Below, one piece after another: positions 59,456 through 64,000 of a DNA stretch of 64,000 bases. Both the position numbers and the translations under genes were made by a program. The first letter of the stretch is position 1; each line of letters starts with the position of its first letter. Origin of the DNA: Theocolax elegans (Eukaryota; Arthropoda; Insecta; Hymenoptera; Cerocephalidae); assembly GCA_026168455.1 (NCBI GenBank), contig CM047431.1:43837466-43901465 (forward strand), in the 5' to 3' direction. The notes under the pieces were generated by a model that worked only from the letters and a program-made list of their open reading frames with translations, was not told where the DNA came from and ran no database searches.

Positions 59456-62400
59456 ACACAATCAACTTCAAATTAATCGACGATCGAATATTTATTTGTT
59501 ACCCCGGAATTAAAGTTATTTTGCGCAAACGATTCGTAGGAAAATTAATTCCAGTATAATATTATTGAATGTAAGTAAAATAAATAACGTAAGAAAATAA
59601 CGTTTCGAGGTCTGCGCAACTAGTGGGCACTTAACACTCGAACGATTTCCTTGGAACGATAAAAATGTACAAATATATACATATATATATATATAAATGT
59701 GTATGTGTGTGTGTGTGGGTGTGCGCGTGCGTGTGCGTGTACGTTTGTACCGTCCCGAGCCATCAAAATCGATTAAGAACGCGAATTTGCATAGTTCGTC
59801 ATAAATCGTTGTACGGAACGTTGCGTATAAATAAGCACGTAAAATAAAACGAAATTATTAAAGAAAAATATTTGCTAGTCCATCCTACGTCTTATAACGA
59901 TAATCGTCCCTCTTTGTAATAATCCGCTCAACCTTTTTTCTTGTCAAGCAAACGTTTAGCAAGTCAAATAGAACTAACAGTTCTCGTTCCGCGCAGCAGA
60001 GTTCAAAACTAGTCTCGGGTAATCAGTACGCAAAAGATGAATCAACAAAAAAAAAAAAAGGAAAAAAAGGCGGAGCGGTTGGCGTGGGGGTGTGGTAAAA
60101 GTAAAATAAACAAAAAGGAAAGGAGAGGAGCGTCAACATTGGGGAAAGCCAAAGTGGTCATTAATATTTATGAATATTTATCTACGCGCTCGCATCGCCT
60201 ATAATGTGCAATTAAACCGGGGCGCGGGCGAGCGGACGGGCAAAGAGGGCGAGAAGGCAGCTAATGCAAAGCTATGTAACGGGGTTTTGCCAGCAGCGTT
60301 GCGAGAGAATCGAGTCGAAAGCGGCTAACGCAAATTTACGGTGGTGGGAGGCGAGGGGCTGTGGGGCTGAGCCACAGCGAATTTCCTCCCTCGGGGCGAA
60401 CTGCGCGCGGAATAAAAAAAAAACAACGTGTAGCTGTAATTGCGGCGTGTTTGCGTTGCTTTTGATGAATCGACGCGGGGTGCGCGAGTCGAGAGAGTCG
60501 TACCCGCGACTACACCCGGATGATATTGTTGGAAGGTGCAGAGGTGATAACGCGCGTATCGTTCTTCTTGTTGTTCTTCGTGTTGTTCTTGTTGTTTCTG
60601 GAAAGGTGCGAGTTGTTGGTAAAGGGAGCCCGTTCATGCGATATTGTTAATTTACAACTGTTGATAAACGGATGCATACACGCAGTTGGAAGCCCACGAG
60701 GCAATTGAAAAATGTTTTAAACTACCAATATGTTAATTACTGGCTTGAAAATTAATTTAATTGCTACTCATTTAAATTCATTAGAGTGCCATATATTTGC
60801 GTCAGCTACATTCAATAAACCTTTATATTACTCTACCGTTTAGTTACATATATTATATATTGATGCATATTAATAGCCTGCAATTATATTTAACGATCAT
60901 TTTATACAATTGCAAACTTGATTAACATGAATTTTGTATAATGTTTAACTAGTTGATATTGTTATGCACAAGAACCTTATGTAAAATTCGAGTTAGTCTG
61001 CGCGCGTACTTTGCTAATTGGAATACTGAGAATATTTATATCCACGTGTTAGACGTTATACGGAGACTATTTCAAACAGGTATACAAACCTGCTCCCTAT
61101 GTAAAATGTAAAAGGCAACGGTAAATTAGGGTCCCGGTGGTAGGGAGTATATTGGATATATCTATCGTAAAAAAAATCACGAGAAAAGGCACAGAATCCA
61201 TCGTTGGTAAATGAAAAGTTCTTGAGGCCACATCAAGAATTCAGAGTGAAGAGAAGCCGCGCTTATACACATGTAAATTCGCGGGAGCATAATGATCGCG
61301 TATCTTATCGGAGTCCGGGCGGGTAAACCGGGAAAATTGCGGTTCACCCTCGAATACAAAATACGTAGCCTTCGTACCTACAGACACGTGTACACGCGAG
61401 TGAACGCGACCACAATCCGAGCCGCAATCAGCAGGCCAAGTCTTCCCATGTGCTGAGCGTGCGATGGATCAGACTCTCTCTCCCTCGCTCGTCTATCTTT
61501 TTTTTATCGCGCAAACCGAGGCGTGGTTAATCGGGTTTCCTTAGTTCAGAACGAAAAAAAAAACAACGATACTCATAGTTGTCTTCTTATCTTAATTGAT
61601 CGATCCGAGTCCTTCAAAACATGGGTTCTTCTTGTCAACGTATATAGACATCGTGTTTCTTCGTTTTTCTCTTTACATACACGATCGTTGGAACCGAAGA
61701 TAGCGGAAATCGATGTATCGTTTTTCCATTATCTCTTCTCTTAAAAAGTGTCGGGGTGAATAAATATATCGCGACTACGTTGACCAGTGAAGTTTTGCGT
61801 TTGAGATTTCGTGAAAGAAAAAAACAGGAAGTTCATATATGCATGATGCTAATTGACAATCCAACGAACGAAAATGACTATTTTCTTTTCTCGCTATTAT
61901 TAAAAAATCTTGCACTTTTTTTCACTATCAGATGTAATTAAAAGAAAAAAAGGGGAGAGAATTAAAAAATAAATTACTCGCTATTCGCGACGTTGTAGGA
62001 TAGGGAACGTTGATTTCACACGCAATGCGTCGAAAAAAATACGAAATAGACGTTATGAAAAAAAGAAAAATTGAAATGGTAACGAGTCACGTAAAATCTG
62101 TGTATATAGTAGGCGAAACGCAATCAATCAAAATTTTTTGTTGTGACGTTCGTTTTATGGTTTTCAAATTCTCAAGATCTTTGACGATACATATAATTAA
62201 AATAAATCGATCGAATCTGTGAATTCTTACGAGTCTCGAGTTATTCTAAAAAATACCGGTTAAAAGAAAAACAAGAGGATTAAAAAGTAAACGAAGGGAG
62301 TCCAAGTAATTAACACTAAGCAAATGTAACAAGAGTGGAGAAAAAAGAAAAGAAGAAAAGAGTATCCAAGGAGAAGGAAAAATAGAGTTCTCTGGTGTAA

Positions 62401-64000
62401 TCTCGTCTATCATCCGGTACATTCCTCGAGCCGTTGTGTTGTGTGTCCCCCATTTCTCGTGTATCGTAGTTAGAAAGCGTAGGAAAACGCGAAAAAAGAG
62501 TAGAGAAGTAAAAAGCAAAAGGCGAAAAGAGAGCGGACGTAACATCTGATACGGGGCGTCATTGCTTGTCGAGCTGCAGGACTAGCAGAACCGAAGCGAG
62601 GGGCTATAAGAGGGAGGGGGCTGCTTAAAATATGAGATGAGAGTGGATAAAGCTACGCGAAATACGAGCCGAAAGCACGGCAAAATGCCATAGAAAGCAC
62701 CTAGTGAACGCCAGACGCCGCTTTCATCCGCACCACCCCCTCTGTATACTCGTTTCTTTTTCCGTCTTGGCTCAACCCCCACTACCCCCTCGTCCTATAC
62801 CCTTTTCACTTTTTTGCGCCACGACGTTGGGATTTAGGTGCGCGTGGTGTACACTCACTTATCAGTGCTGCCTGCGAACCAATCCAACGTGACTGTTTAC
62901 TACATCTCTTACGGATTAATTAATCGCTTAATTAATTACTCCTCACATTTCAACATTTTTTTTATTTATCTTTTACACACAGGAATACAAGATTTTTATC
63001 ATTCCTCTTTCTTTCGCGTGTTGTATTTTTTATATTTATTTAGTCTGTGCTCGATATAAAAAAGTACACCCAGAGCCATCGTAGAAATTTGGCCGTTACA
63101 TTTTCATATTTTAAAGTTACAATGTCTATATATTATTTTCTACTGATTTTAAAACGTGATTAATAATTAGTCTAACGGTAATATTGTTTTAATATCTAAT
63201 AACGAACAACAGTTAATATATGCGAAAAAATTTAAATTTTTTTTATCGATTTATTCGCAAACAAGCAAAGCTCAACGAATTCACTTTCAGACGAAAAAGA
63301 AATGTTTCTCAACTTTTAGTGCACGTATATACGCAAGCTTTTATTTTTCTTTTAAATAACTTACAAGAGCCAATAAATTCTTTCGAGAGAAAGACACTAT
63401 ACGTAATCTTTTAAAAACCTGTTGCAAATTTTATTTGTTGGATATTCGGAGATAAATTTATTTTGAATACGAACACATGAAATGTAGCGCTTTCTAATCT
63501 GAATTTATTATTCTGTTAAAAAAAGAAACGGAGGAAAAGAAAAAAAAAGGGAACGGAAAGCTTGGGGAAGTATTAACACGAATCTAAAACGATTTTCATC
63601 CAAAGAACCGACAAAACCATTTATTATTCGAATAAATGTCCGCATAATAAATTGTAGAAAGAAAAACGCATACCCGGTTCACCGCATTTTCTCTTGCATT
63701 TCTAATATCAATTTTAACTTTATCGTTGAACAATGCTACTGTATTTAAACATTTAACGAGCTTGGGAGAATTAGCTTCACACCCGTAGAAATTAATCATA
63801 TATTAAAATTAGTATAAATATTAATCTTTGACTTTGATTCGCTATACTTAAACTTTCCAATTCCAAAATTTACTATCTATTATTATTTAAGTACAGTGCA
63901 CACTATTATTATTTAATGTTATTCAATAACGATTACACTACGAAATACAAAATAGGAAATATTATAAAAATATTTTAAGAGTTCTTTTTTTTTGTAAAAA
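59456..64000. other. 3' UTR, then intergenic DNA, no gene seen
   Basis: AATAAA at 59579 ends the secreted-protein gene. A TA-then-GT/GC microsatellite follows (about 59676-59740). CpG-rich islands lie at about 60180-60540, 61240-61460 and 62520-62870. The rest is AT-rich. The island at 60120-60300, with TTAATATTTATGAATATTTA and then GC-rich sequence, has the look of a conserved regulatory block, but this is only an impression. Open frames on both strands here (60264-60650, 62246-62545, 62582-62782) are compositional. Confidence 0.45.
59676..59740. repeat. TA/GT compound microsatellite
   Basis: A TA run passes into GT, then GC/GT-mixed dinucleotides. Confidence 0.9.

Noticed and set aside
59665..59847. 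60-codon frame with Cys/Val runs
   Set aside because: Translation of a TA/GT microsatellite.
1..64000. CRISPR arrays, operons, prophage or bacterial defence systems
   Set aside because: No regularly spaced short repeats, no tightly packed gene clusters, and clear spliceosomal introns; the DNA is eukaryotic.

Overview
The window looks like a gene-poor stretch of an insect nuclear genome, most likely hymenopteran and possibly an ant. The evidence is an AT-rich background with islands rich in CpG and GA microsatellites, genes with short (about 75-90 bp) GT-AG introns, polyadenylation signals, arthropod-type transposons, and a miniature LTR element with a tRNA-like segment in its LTR. As I recall, that last design has been described in ants. 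There is no sign of operons, ribosome binding sites or other bacterial architecture. The species assignment is inference.

Only three protein-coding genes can be supported. They are a three-exon secreted Kazal-type protease inhibitor (16797-17203), a small protein with one C2H2 zinc finger behind an obvious TATA box (38245-38544), and a four-exon secreted protein of unknown family (58587-59455). Two further small reading frames (27492-27626 and 43566-43691) are weak candidates. The genes are far apart and nothing shows that they work together. Most other open frames are shadows in low-complexity or repeat DNA.

The rest is intergenic or intronic DNA carrying a layered set of mobile elements. 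From left to right these are: a 274-bp tandem repeat with an internal hairpin (633-1306), abutting an inverted-repeat element (1313-1574) that has a relative at 43121-43280; AT-rich palindromic MITEs near 2270, 12450, 27215 and 42130; a TRIM-like miniature LTR element (8615-9283) with 203-bp LTRs and a 4-bp target duplication; two hAT-type MITEs with 8-bp duplications (20988-21090, 44439-44752); a two-copy family flanked by TTAA (22061-22278, 56495-56801); a roughly 620-bp foldback (23112-23735); and two complex nested palindromic elements (44115-45098, 45330-46578).

The largest single object is a degenerate Ty3/Gypsy LTR retrotransposon (48674-57390) flanked by GTAC. It keeps LTRs, a tRNA-Lys-type primer binding site, a broken gag, RNase H, integrase and a polypurine tract. 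Protease and reverse transcriptase are missing. It also carries a 200-codon intact extra frame between integrase and the 3' LTR, and its 3' LTR has been hit by a smaller transposon.
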